Shown here in pieces: positions 16,201-24,558 of a stretch of DNA of 64,000 bases. The notes below the pieces were generated by a model that did no database searches, had not been told where the DNA came from, and was given only the letters and a program-made list of their open reading frames with translations. How positions within the stretch are numbered: position 1 is the first letter of the stretch; every line of letters begins with the position of its first letter. The position numbers and the translations under genes were made by a program. Origin of the DNA: Mycobacterium sp. GA-2829 (GTDB lineage Bacteria; Actinomycetota; Actinomycetes; Mycobacteriales; Mycobacteriaceae); assembly GCF_001499965.1 (NCBI RefSeq), contig NZ_LQIT01000019.1:29231-93230 (forward strand), read 5' to 3'.

Positions 16201-17942
16201 GCGACCGGCTTCCGATCGCTGTTCGCCGTGCGCTGTTGCGCGGTCGGTTTCCGTCGTGGGAGCCGCAAGGTCTCGCCCAGTGGCTGGACAGGTGCGCCAA
16301 CACCTATCCGCGGCGGCCTTTTGTCCTGGCAGACGCGGCGTCGTCGACCTATCGCGAGGTCTCGGACGAGTCGCGGAGACTCGCCGCCGGTCTGCTCGCG
16401 TTGGGGGTGCGTCCCGGCGACCGGGTGGGGATGGTGATGGCGAACTATCCCGAGTTCGTCACCATCAAGTTTGCCATCGCGCGAGTCGGCGCAGTGGCCG
16501 TCCCGTTCAACTACCTCTACCGCGAAAGCGAACTCGCATTTGTGCTGCAGGATTCGGGCTGTCGCGTGCTGGTGACGATGACCGGATTCGGCTCCCTCAA
16601 CTACCAGGGCATGCTCGACGCCATCGCTCCCGGGTGGGACCGGCCGGGCTTTGCCGAGCGTGCGGACGGCGTCGACACCGTACCCGCGCTGCGACACGTG
16701 GTGGCCCTCGGTACGGGGGACGATCCGCGTGCCGGTGTCCTGACAGTCGACGGCCTGGCGCACCTGGGTGACGAGCGTCCGGCACATTTGACGCCGGAGA
16801 TCGATCCGTCGTCCCCCGGAGACATGCTGTACACCTCCGGCACCACCGGATCGCCGAAAGGTGTTGTGGTCTCCCATGATGCCGTGCTGCGCACGGCCTA
16901 CGCGTCGGCGCTGACCCGCGCCTACGAAGACGGTCGACGGATTCTCTACTCGCTTCCGTGCTATCACATGTTCGGCTACGTCGAGGGCCTGTTGTCGGTG
17001 ATGTTCGTCGGCGGCGCAGTCATCCTGCAGCCCTCCTTCAGTGCCGAGGGATACTTCCGGGGCATCGAGCAGCATCGCGCCTCAGACATGCTCTGTGTCC
17101 CCACGATGGCCGTAGCCATGGTCGAGAGTCCTGCCCGCGCCGACTACGACCTGTCGTCACTGAAGGCGCTGCTGTGCGGGTCCGCGCCCGCCCCTGTGTG
17201 GCTTTGGGAACAGGTCAGCAAGGACTTCGGCATCGACGAGATCGTGACTGGATATGGCATGACCGAATGCGGCGGCGCGATGACCCTGACGCTGCCCGAG
17301 GACGATCTCACCATGACCTCGGAGACCGTCGGCAGGCCGAAACTCGCAGGTTCCGCCGGTGTTCCAGGCACGGATGCATTGGTGGCCTACCGTGCCATAG
17401 ACCCCAACGACGGCGCCGACGTCGAAGTCGGCGCCGAGGGCGAACTGGTCTCCATGGGCCCGACGGTCATGCACGAGTACTGGAACCGTCCCGACGACAC
17501 CGCTCGGACACTGCGCGGCGGATGGCTGCATTCGGGTGACCTCGGCTGCATCCGACCCGACGGCTACCTCCAGGTCACCGGCCGTAGCAAGGAGCTCTAC
17601 AAGAGCGGCGGCGAGTTGGTCATGCCCCGCGAGATCGAAGATGTGCTCGCCGAGCACCCGGGGATCAGCCAAGTGTTCGCAGTGGGACTGACCGACGATC
17701 GGTGGGGCGAGATCGGTTGCGCAGTCGTGGTTCCCGTTCCAGAGCACGACGTTTCCGAGCGCGATGTACTCGAACTATGTCGTGCCAAGCTGGCCCGGTT
17801 CAAGGTCCCGAAGCGGGTGGTGTTCTACCGGCCGGAAGACCTTCCAACCACGCCGACCGGCAAGGTCCAGAAGTTTCGCCTTGCCCAGGAGATCGAGGCT
17901 GCGACTTCCGGGGATACGAGGCCTCAGGCCGGGGCGAAGTAA
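16197..17942 (+). CDS. acyl-CoA ligase (FadD-type AMP-binding protein)
   Basis: A 581-aa adenylate-forming enzyme with YTSGTTGSPKGVVVSHDA (about residues 211-228), YGMTECGGA, WLHSGDLG, GRSKELYKSGGE and PTGKVQKF, so all signature motifs including the C-terminal Lys are present. GTG start in a GTGA overlap with the upstream ligase. The gene ends convergently with the metallo-hydrolase gene and overlaps its 3' end by 19 bases. Substrate class (fatty acid, bile-acid-like or alicyclic acid) is not visible. Confidence 0.91.
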   Translation: MSDRLPIAVRRALLRGRFPSWEPQGLAQWLDRCANTYPRRPFVLADAASSTYREVSDESRRLAAGLLALGVRPGDRVGMVMANYPEFVTIKFAIARVGAVAVPFNYLYRESELAFVLQDSGCRVLVTMTGFGSLNYQGMLDAIAPGWDRPGFAERADGVDTVPALRHVVALGTGDDPRAGVLTVDGLAHLGDERPAHLTPEIDPSSPGDMLYTSGTTGSPKGVVVSHDAVLRTAYASALTRAYEDGRRILYSLPCYHMFGYVEGLLSVMFVGGAVILQPSFSAEGYFRGIEQHRASDMLCVPTMAVAMVESPARADYDLSSLKALLCGSAPAPVWLWEQVSKDFGIDEIVTGYGMTECGGAMTLTLPEDDLTMTSETVGRPKLAGSAGVPGTDALVAYRAIDPNDGADVEVGAEGELVSMGPTVMHEYWNRPDDTARTLRGGWLHSGDLGCIRPDGYLQVTGRSKELYKSGGELVMPREIEDVLAEHPGISQVFAVGLTDDRWGEIGCAVVVPVPEHDVSERDVLELCRAKLARFKVPKRVVFYRPEDLPTTPTGKVQKFRLAQEIEAATSGDTRPQAGAK

Positions 17943-18940
17943 CGTACCCCGGCACTTTCGATGTCGGTCAACCGGCCCTGCGCGGTTAACAGGTCCAGGT
18001 GGGCCTGCACCTCCAGTACCGCAGTCATACGATGGACAGTACTCAGCTCGTCGAGCTTGCGTTCCTTTCTGGTCCAGAGCATCTTCTCGGCAACTTCCAT
18101 GCTGGTGGTGCTTCCCTTGGCAACGAGGTCGCCGACCTCCTGTAGCCGATGCTCGTGATGATCGATCAGCTCGATCGCACGGGCCCGAGTGGTGCGGTCG
18201 GCGCTGCCATGTGCCGGCAGCATCCGAGCATCCGGGAGTGCCAGGATCAGCTGCAATGAACTCAGGTACGACCGCAGCGGTAATCGCTCCGGAGCCCGCT
18301 CGAAAGCGATCGACGGCGTGATGCGCGGCAGTAGGTGATCGCCGGTGAAGATCAGGCCCTGCACGGTGTCTTCGAAGACGATGTGTCCCCGGGTGTGTCC
18401 GGGGGTGGCGTGAACGATGAGGTCGCCGGCAGTTCCCTCGATCAGTTCGCCGTCGTGCAGCCAGCGGTCGGGCGGTGAGAATGCCACGCCCTTTTCGAAG
18501 ACCTCCCATTCGAGTTTCTCAACCTCAATGGCGAGGTCGGCGGCGCCGGCTTCGACCAACTTCGGAATCTGGTTCGGATGGACCGCATCGGGCCGGCGTT
18601 CAAAGGCTTCGATGCTGTACCGTTCGTCGGCTCCCAGCAGCAACTCGATGTGATGCTGGTCCCGCCACCGAACGCCGAGGGAGTAGTGGTCCCAGTGCTG
18701 ATGGGTGACCACGATGCGACGGACATCGGACACGCTGAATTCGAGATCGGCTAGCGCTTCGACCAATGTCTGCTCGGCGGGCGGGTACGCCCAGCCGGGG
18801 TCGATGAGTGTCACCCCGGTAGGGGCGTGATGCAGGTAGCAGTTGACGACCCGCAAATCGGGCAGCGGTAGCGGCAGCGCGACACGCGCAACACTATCGG
18901 TGATCTTCTCGACTGCACCGGCGGTAGGCACATCGGTCAT
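17924..18940 (-). CDS. metallo-beta-lactamase-fold hydrolase
   Basis: A protein of about 338 aa with the metal-binding motif HQHWDH at residues 80-85 (in VVTHQHWDHYSLG), a later His in HATPGHTRGHIVF and GLIFTGDHLLP, which completes a dinuclear zinc site. A C-terminal helical extension follows, as in many MBL-fold thioesterases/lactonases. The ATG at 18940 is preferred because GGGGAG lies about ten bases upstream. It is divergent from the kinase-fold gene at 19085, with the AT-rich motif in between. Possible roles: hydrolysis of a lactone or CoA ester formed in the pathway. Confidence 0.87.
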   Translation of the reverse strand: MTDVPTAGAVEKITDSVARVALPLPLPDLRVVNCYLHHAPTGVTLIDPGWAYPPAEQTLVEALADLEFSVSDVRRIVVTHQHWDHYSLGVRWRDQHHIELLLGADERYSIEAFERRPDAVHPNQIPKLVEAGAADLAIEVEKLEWEVFEKGVAFSPPDRWLHDGELIEGTAGDLIVHATPGHTRGHIVFEDTVQGLIFTGDHLLPRITPSIAFERAPERLPLRSYLSSLQLILALPDARMLPAHGSADRTTRARAIELIDHHEHRLQEVGDLVAKGSTTSMEVAEKMLWTRKERKLDELSTVHRMTAVLEVQAHLDLLTAQGRLTDIESAGVRYFAPA

Positions 18941-18964
18941 CAGAAGCTCCCCTCTGGTCGGATA

Positions 18965-18991
18965 CAAAATTTAACACCGACTAGAAAAATG
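18965..18991. promoter_or_regulatory. AT-rich promoter/operator motif between divergent genes
   Basis: The block caaaatttaacaccgactag continues with aaaaatg. On the minus strand it reads TTTTTCTAG then TCGG then TGTTAAATTTT, i.e. both halves of the recurrent motif but with two extra bases between them. It lies between the MBL hydrolase (minus) and the kinase-fold gene (plus). Confidence 0.45.
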
Positions 18992-19084
18992 TGTTAACGT
19001 CGGGATGCTTACGTGATCGACAGCACCTTCGTCGAACAAGCTGTCATTCAAAAATTTTGCTTCACAGTCCGAGGGGGTGGCACG

Positions 19085-20122
19085 GTGGGAGTCAGTGCAC
19101 CGCCGCGTCCACGAAGCGTCCCCCCGGCTCGCCCCACGTCGGCACGCCTACGGGCGCTCGGAGAATGGCTCGCCGACCAGGGTGAGCAAGTCGACGGTGC
19201 AATCCGCGTAAGTTCGATCCCAGGCGGGGATACCAACCAATCGTGGTTGGTGGCCGACCGGGCGGACCGACGGTGGGTGCTACGGGAGCGGAGGGCAGGC
19301 GACGATCGCCCGTTCCACCGTGAGGCGGCGGTCCTGGTGTCCCTGGCGGGGTTAGGTGTTCCGGTGCCTGGACTGGTCGGTCATGGCCGCCGTCGCGGTG
19401 GCTTCTTCATGGTGACCCGGTTTGTGTCCGGCGCCGTGCTTGATAGCGAACACACGGCATCGCGGGTTCCGGCCGAGCACCGACAGGCAGTTGGCATCAG
19501 TGCCATCGACACGCTCTGTGACCTGCACTCGATCGACCCGTCGGCAGTCGGCATGCCTGACTTTGCGGTGGGACATCTCGATCGGCAGCTCGCCGTGTTG
19601 TCCGATCTGTGGACCCGCACGGGCAGCGGCGGCATCTATGACTCGTCGTGGCGTGCGGTCCGCACCAGGCTGCTGGCCCGCAGACCGGCGTGGGAAGGTC
19701 CTGTCCAACTGGTGCACGGCGATTTCCGGCTCCCGAATCTCGTTGTGCAGAAAGGAAGTACAGCCGCGATCCTCGACTGGGAGCGATGCACCTCCGGCAA
19801 TGCGATGTCGGATCTGGCTTGGCTGCTCAACAGCTGGCGGCACGCTGATGAACCGGCCGGTCGGCTCGGTAGTCCGACCCGAATCGGCGGATTCTGCTCC
19901 CGGGACGAACTTGCGCAACGCTATGCCGCTCGTAGAGCGCTGAACCCGGACCACCTGTCCTTCTACCGTGCCTTCGCGCATTGGACGGCGGCCACGTTGC
20001 TGCAGGCGTCGGAAACGCGGCGTCGAACGATCCAGGATTCATCTGGCCACGACAACGTCCTCGACGAGATTCAGTTCAGTCTTCTCGAGGCTTCCACTCT
20101 GTTACGGAGGCCGGTGTGCTGA
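19085..20122 (+). CDS. aminoglycoside-phosphotransferase-like (APH) kinase-fold protein
   Basis: A 345-aa APH-family protein. The Brenner-type motif HGDFRLPN is at about residues 210-217, followed by AILDWERC, so both the catalytic Asp and the metal-binding Asp are present. Proteins of this family are found next to acyl-CoA dehydrogenase genes in mycobacterial lipid catabolism; some are thought to phosphorylate hydroxyacyl substrates, but the reaction here is unknown. A GTG start at 19085 is chosen, with GAGGGGGTGG upstream; an upstream in-frame start at 19013 is possible. It is one of four such genes in the window. Confidence 0.85.
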   Translation: MGVSAPPRPRSVPPARPTSARLRALGEWLADQGEQVDGAIRVSSIPGGDTNQSWLVADRADRRWVLRERRAGDDRPFHREAAVLVSLAGLGVPVPGLVGHGRRRGGFFMVTRFVSGAVLDSEHTASRVPAEHRQAVGISAIDTLCDLHSIDPSAVGMPDFAVGHLDRQLAVLSDLWTRTGSGGIYDSSWRAVRTRLLARRPAWEGPVQLVHGDFRLPNLVVQKGSTAAILDWERCTSGNAMSDLAWLLNSWRHADEPAGRLGSPTRIGGFCSRDELAQRYAARRALNPDHLSFYRAFAHWTAATLLQASETRRRTIQDSSGHDNVLDEIQFSLLEASTLLRRPVC

Positions 20123-20376
20123 CCGACCGCGACGACTGCCCCCACGATGTCGAACCCGAGTTCAACTTCGAGGAGTCCATGAACTTCGAATTCCATGACC
20201 TTGAAACCGGTCTCGCTGGCTTTCTCCGGCTGGCCAACCGGCTCAAGGAGGGGGGACAGACCCGCATCGTCGAATCGACGGTCCGCTGGCATCCGGCGGA
20301 CGGACCACAACTTCACGGAATGGCCGAGTATCTCGATCAAATGCTAGACGGGCAGCCGGTAGGAATCCGGGTGTGA
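20116..20376 (+). pseudogene. short ORF, probable deletion remnant of a DUF7064/7065-type gene
   Basis: This 86-codon ORF begins at a GTG overlapping the end of the kinase-fold gene. Its first half, NFEESMNFEFHDLETGLAGF, resembles the N-terminus of the large uncharacterised proteins (about 320-360 aa) that occur in such clusters, and its second half ends in MAEYLDQMLDGQPVGIRV, which resembles their C-terminus. I therefore read it as the two ends of a long gene joined by an internal in-frame deletion. An intact distant relative of the family is encoded at 25449. Whether the short product is made is unknown. The family comparison is from memory. Confidence 0.45.
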
Positions 20377-20395
20377 CGGAGGGAGTCAGGTAGTC

Positions 20396-20848
20396 ATGAA
20401 GGTTTTCGAGAGTCTTGCGGAGTTCGAGTCGGCAACAGATGCCGAGCTGGGGCCGACCGACTGGCTCGTGGTCGATCAACAGCGTGTCGACAAGTTTGCC
20501 GAGTCCACCGACGACCATCAGTGGATTCATGTCGACCCCGAGCGGGCCGCTTCGGGACCGTTCGGTGGCACCATCGCCCACGGTCTGCTCACCTTGTCGC
20601 TGCTGCCGCGGTTCATGCACGAGCTGTACCGTGTGGACAACGTGGCGATGGCAATCAACTACGGATTCAATAAGGTTCGGTTCATCACGCCGGTTCCGGT
20701 GGGAGCCAAGGTACGAGCATCCGCCAAGGTGACTCAGGTGGAAAAGCTCGACGGCGCCGTCCAGGCGACCTTCGTGACCACCGTTGAGGTGCAGGACGCG
20801 GCCAAGCCCGCCGCCGTCATCGAATCGATCATTCGCTATGTCAACTGA
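20396..20848 (+). CDS. MaoC-like hotdog enoyl-CoA hydratase
   Basis: A 150-aa MaoC-family protein. The hydratase-2 motif is visible as DDHQWIHVDPERAASGPFGG (about residues 41-60), with the catalytic Asp and His, followed by IAHGLLTLSLLP. It should hydrate a 2-enoyl-CoA to the (3R)-hydroxyacyl-CoA. ATG start with GGAGGGAG upstream. Its stop overlaps the next start (ATG at 20838), coupling it to the SnoaL/crotonase fusion. Confidence 0.9.
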   Translation: MKVFESLAEFESATDAELGPTDWLVVDQQRVDKFAESTDDHQWIHVDPERAASGPFGGTIAHGLLTLSLLPRFMHELYRVDNVAMAINYGFNKVRFITPVPVGAKVRASAKVTQVEKLDGAVQATFVTTVEVQDAAKPAAVIESIIRYVN

Positions 20849-22046
20849 GACATCTCGCGATCCGAGGATCGCCTCCGCCGACGCGCTGTACGACGCACTC
20901 GCTCGGGGAGACGCAGACGCGATAGGTGTCCTGTTGGCGCCGGAGTTCGTCGGACACGCCGCCGAGGGCATGCCGTTGAACATGGGTGGAATGCATGTCG
21001 GGCCGGAGGCGATGCGTAAGAACCTTTGGTGGCGAATCGGCGAGCATTTCAAGGCCCGCGCTGTTGCCGAGGATCATCAGCCGCTCGCGGATGGTCGACT
21101 CGCAGTGATCGGCACCTATCGGGGCAGTGGGCGACGCTCGGGCGCCGAGTTGAACGCGGCCTTCGTGCACATCATCTCGTTCGATGACCGCGGCCGGATC
21201 ACCTCGTTGCGTCAGCTCACCGACACCGCCGCATGGCAGGCTGCACTCGACGGAAACGGCCTGCAGACCATCGACTACCGGGTCGAGAACGGCGTTGCCG
21301 TCGTCTGCCTGAACCGCCCCGACCAACACAACGCGATCAACCTGCGCATGGGCGAGGAAACGCTGGAGGTAGCCCAACGCATCGAGGCTGATCGATCGAT
21401 CCGCGCGGTATTGATCTGTGGTAACGGTCCGGCATTCACCGTGGGCGGCGATATCTCGTTCTTCCTCGAAGGCGGTAGAGAGGGCTACGACGGGTTGTTC
21501 GAGAGGATGATCAAGCCCTATCACCGGGGTTTCGAGATCCTTAGTCGGGTCGAGGCGCCCATCGTGGCGGCGGCGCACGGTGCGGTCGCCGGTGGTGGCT
21601 TGGGGTTCATCTACGCAGCCGATATCGTGCTCGCCGCCGAAGGCGCAAAGTTCATCACCGCCTTCGCCGGGATCGGTCTCTCCGGCGACGGCGGCGGCAC
21701 ATACCACCTTCCGCGGCTGATCGGCCCGCGTCGCGCCGCGCAGGCGTATCTGCGCAACACGCCGATCACCGCCGATGAGGCGCTGGCCTGGGGATTGGTC
21801 AACGAGATCGTTCCTGCCGCAGAGCTTCGTGACCGCGCGACAGCACTGGCCGAAAAACTCGCGGCGGGACCGACAGTTGCCTTCGCGACAATGCGATCAC
21901 TGCTGCGCGACAGCTGGTCCAACGACCTCACCGCGCAGTTGGCTGCCGAACTGGAAGGCACCAAAGCCACCGGCAGAACCCAGGATGCGGCAGCGGCCTT
22001 CACAGCCTTTGCCGCTAAACAAAAGCCGACTTTCGAGGGACGATGA
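20838..22046 (+). CDS. SnoaL-like/enoyl-CoA hydratase fusion protein
   Basis: A 402-aa protein with two domains in one frame. Residues 1 to about 135 look like an NTF2/SnoaL-type polyketide-cyclase or ketosteroid-isomerase fold (ADALYDALARGDADAIGVLL near the start, then VIGTYRGSG and FDDRGRITSLRQLTD). Residues about 145-402 are a crotonase: VVCLNRPDQHNAIN, GPAFTVGGDISFF, AAHGAVAGGGLGFIYAADIV and GIGLSGDGGGTYHLPR. The linker is LDGNGLQTIDYRVENG. A double-bond or proton-shuttling isomerase step may be channelled to a hydratase/isomerase step on the same CoA ester. The start overlaps the MaoC gene; two bases separate its stop from the acyl-CoA dehydrogenase start. Confidence 0.85.
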   Translation: MSTETSRDPRIASADALYDALARGDADAIGVLLAPEFVGHAAEGMPLNMGGMHVGPEAMRKNLWWRIGEHFKARAVAEDHQPLADGRLAVIGTYRGSGRRSGAELNAAFVHIISFDDRGRITSLRQLTDTAAWQAALDGNGLQTIDYRVENGVAVVCLNRPDQHNAINLRMGEETLEVAQRIEADRSIRAVLICGNGPAFTVGGDISFFLEGGREGYDGLFERMIKPYHRGFEILSRVEAPIVAAAHGAVAGGGLGFIYAADIVLAAEGAKFITAFAGIGLSGDGGGTYHLPRLIGPRRAAQAYLRNTPITADEALAWGLVNEIVPAAELRDRATALAEKLAAGPTVAFATMRSLLRDSWSNDLTAQLAAELEGTKATGRTQDAAAAFTAFAAKQKPTFEGR

Positions 22047-22047
22047 C

Positions 22048-23208
22048 ATGAGCGGGCTGATCAACGACACCGAAGAGCACCGAGCAATCCGCGACAGCGT
22101 GGCCGGGATCGCCAATCGGTACGGATCGCAATACTTCCTCGAACGAGGCCGTACCGGACAGGACATCGAGGCGCTGTGGAAAGACCTTGGCGCCGCCGGC
22201 CTGCTCGGCGTCCACCTGCCCGAGGCCTACGGCGGCGGTGGCGGCGGTATGGCCGAAGCGGTAGTGGTGGTGGAAGAGCTTGCCGCCCACGGAATGCCAA
22301 TGCTCATCTGGGTCATCTCCCCGGCGATCTGCGGCAGCATTCTGGCCGCGCACGGGTCCGAGCAGATGAAGCAGACATGGTTGCCCGGGATCGCCGACGG
22401 GACGCAGAAAATGGCCTTCGGCATCACCGAGCCGGACGCCGGTTCCAACAGCCACAATGTTAAGACGACCGCACGCAGGACAGCCACCGGATGGGTCATC
22501 TCGGGAGCGAAGTACTACATCTCGGCGATCGACCAGTGCGACGCACTGCTGGTGGTGGCGCGGGACGCCGACCACTCGACGCCGGAGAAGTCGCAGCTGT
22601 CGCTGTTCGTGGTTCCCACCGCTGCCAAGGGGCTGACGTACCAGCACATCGAGACCTCGATCGTGTCGCCGGACAAACAGTTCACCGTGTTCCTCGACGA
22701 GGTTGAGGTCGGCGAGGAAGCGCTGATCGGTGCGGCCGGCAACGGATTACGGCAGGTCTTCGACGGGCTGAACCCGGAGAGGATTCTGGTCGGTGCTATC
22801 TGTGGGGGCGTCGGCCGCTATGCCATCGAAAAGGCGGTCGACTACGCCAAAGAACGCACCGTGTGGTCGACGCCGATCGGTGCCCACCAGGGCATCGCCC
22901 ATCCTCTGGCCGAAAGCCACATCGCCGTCGAGTTGAGCAGACTGGCCACCGCGCTAAGCGCGCAGCAGTTCGATGCAGGAATTCCGGCAGGCGAAGCCGC
23001 CAATATCGCAAAATTCTCCGCGTCGGAGGCGGCGCTGAAGGCGCTGGATCAGGCAATCCAGACCCACGGCGGCAACGGCCTGGCCCACGAATACGGACTA
23101 TCCGAATTGTGGTTCGTCACGCGGCTCATGCGCACCGCCCCGGTCAGCCGCGAGATGGTCCTCAACTTCGTCGCGCAAACCTCGCTGGGCCTTCCCCGCT
23201 CGTATTGA
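22048..23208 (+). CDS. acyl-CoA dehydrogenase
   Basis: A 386-aa acyl-CoA dehydrogenase. FAD-binding signatures AFGITEPDAGSNSHNVKTTA (about residues 131-150) and WVISGAKYYIS are clear, and the C-terminal helix has QTHGGNGLAHEYGLSELW. At the position where most family members have the catalytic Glu (YEGT-type motif) the sequence reads LMRTAPVSREM, a variant that occurs in several mycobacterial FadE proteins; the base may lie elsewhere or the enzyme may be half of a heteromer. ATG start immediately after the crotonase fusion. Confidence 0.9.
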   Translation: MSGLINDTEEHRAIRDSVAGIANRYGSQYFLERGRTGQDIEALWKDLGAAGLLGVHLPEAYGGGGGGMAEAVVVVEELAAHGMPMLIWVISPAICGSILAAHGSEQMKQTWLPGIADGTQKMAFGITEPDAGSNSHNVKTTARRTATGWVISGAKYYISAIDQCDALLVVARDADHSTPEKSQLSLFVVPTAAKGLTYQHIETSIVSPDKQFTVFLDEVEVGEEALIGAAGNGLRQVFDGLNPERILVGAICGGVGRYAIEKAVDYAKERTVWSTPIGAHQGIAHPLAESHIAVELSRLATALSAQQFDAGIPAGEAANIAKFSASEAALKALDQAIQTHGGNGLAHEYGLSELWFVTRLMRTAPVSREMVLNFVAQTSLGLPRSY

Positions 23209-23235
23209 GACCCCCTCAACGAAAAGAGACAGACA

Positions 23236-24558
23236 ATGACGTCAGTAGACATTTCCTTTGACGCCGTCGTGATCGGCGCCGGCGCCGGCGGATTGTTCAC
23301 CGCCGCACGCCTGACCAAACAGGGCTACCGCACCCTGGTCGTCGAACGGCTGGACAAGGTGGGCGGCCGGGCATCCACCGACGATATCGACGGATTCAAG
23401 GTCAATACCGGGGCGATCGTCATCGAGGTCGGCGGAATCACCGAGGAAACCTGCCGAGAGGTCGGCGCCCGCTTCGATATTCGTGAACCGCAGCCGCCCA
23501 TTCTTTACCGTATCGCAGGCAAGGACGTCGATGTCACCGGCGGCGGCTGGGGCTTTCTGCTCGGCAAGCTCACCCGTCAAGGCGCAAAGTTGGTGAAGGG
23601 CATCGGCGCCGCCCGCAACGACTCCGGCCTTCCTGAAGATGAACTCTCCACGGCGGATTGGGTTTCGAAGTACACCAGCAACGAGGGCGTGCACGGGATC
23701 TTTCGCAATATGTGCGCATCGGTCTTCGCGGTAGGTTCCGAAGATCTGCCGGCGCGGGTGTTCCTGACGTACTTCACTCGAAAGAGCGCCTTCAAGCGAT
23801 TCGGATTCCATCCGGAGGGGACAATCGGCATCTGGCGGGCATTGGCCGAGGTGGTCGAGAACAACGGCGGACAGGTATGGCTGTCAACTCCGGCCACCAA
23901 GATCTACAAGGGCGACAGCGATGTCGTCACCGGCATCGATGTCGTCCGAGACGGCGAAACTGTGCGCATCGATGCTCCGATTGTGGTCAGCGACATCGGC
24001 CCTTCGGCCACGGTGGCGCTGCTCGGCGAAGAGAATGTGCCGGCTGACTATCGGGATCTCGTGAAGAAGGCCGACCGTCCGACGTCGATGGTCACCATCA
24101 ATTTCGCCAGCCAGGAACGGCTGATCGATGTCCCTGGGATGTTGAGCTTCGCGAAGTCCCGCCGGCTGGCCTACATTGCGAACTTCACCGATGTCTGCCC
24201 GGAGATGGCCCCGCCCGGTTGGAACCTCTATGTCGGGACCTCGGTGCCGAAGAACCCGACCGGCGACTTCGACGAGGAAGCTGAAACCGAGTTCCTGCTG
24301 CAGGACCTGCGGGACAATATCGACGATTTCGACCGTCGTGCTCGCATACTGAACGTTGCCGTCACCCGCGACGATTGGCCGCCACAGCGGGCTGTCGCCG
24401 GATACGACCTGACACATGACACCCCGTTCGAGGGTCTGTGGAACGTCGGCGACGGCGTCAAGGAATACGCGAACGGCGGAACGACCGCGTGTGCCGAGAC
24501 GGCCAAGATCGTGGTGGAGAAAATCGTCGCCGCGCACAAGCCGGCGGTGGTGCGCTGA
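23236..24558 (+). CDS. FAD-dependent oxidoreductase (phytoene-desaturase-like)
   Basis: A 440-aa flavoprotein of the amine-oxidase/phytoene-desaturase group. The dinucleotide-binding motif VIGAGAGGLFTAARL is at residues 12-26, followed by VVERLDKVGGRAST, and the C-terminal FAD motif LWNVGDGVKEYANGG is near 406-420. Such enzymes desaturate or oxidise hydrophobic ring or polyene compounds. A close paralogue, broken by a frameshift, lies at 51925. The start has a weak GAAAAGAGA site upstream. Its stop overlaps the probable CTG start of the lyase gene. Confidence 0.88.
   Translation: MTSVDISFDAVVIGAGAGGLFTAARLTKQGYRTLVVERLDKVGGRASTDDIDGFKVNTGAIVIEVGGITEETCREVGARFDIREPQPPILYRIAGKDVDVTGGGWGFLLGKLTRQGAKLVKGIGAARNDSGLPEDELSTADWVSKYTSNEGVHGIFRNMCASVFAVGSEDLPARVFLTYFTRKSAFKRFGFHPEGTIGIWRALAEVVENNGGQVWLSTPATKIYKGDSDVVTGIDVVRDGETVRIDAPIVVSDIGPSATVALLGEENVPADYRDLVKKADRPTSMVTINFASQERLIDVPGMLSFAKSRRLAYIANFTDVCPEMAPPGWNLYVGTSVPKNPTGDFDEEAETEFLLQDLRDNIDDFDRRARILNVAVTRDDWPPQRAVAGYDLTHDTPFEGLWNVGDGVKEYANGGTTACAETAKIVVEKIVAAHKPAVVR

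Noticed and set aside
18985..19000. GTGTTAACG near the divergent MBL/kinase-fold promoter as a KstR site
   Set aside because: The spacing AACnnGTT of the KstR consensus is not present; GTTAAC is only a short palindrome.
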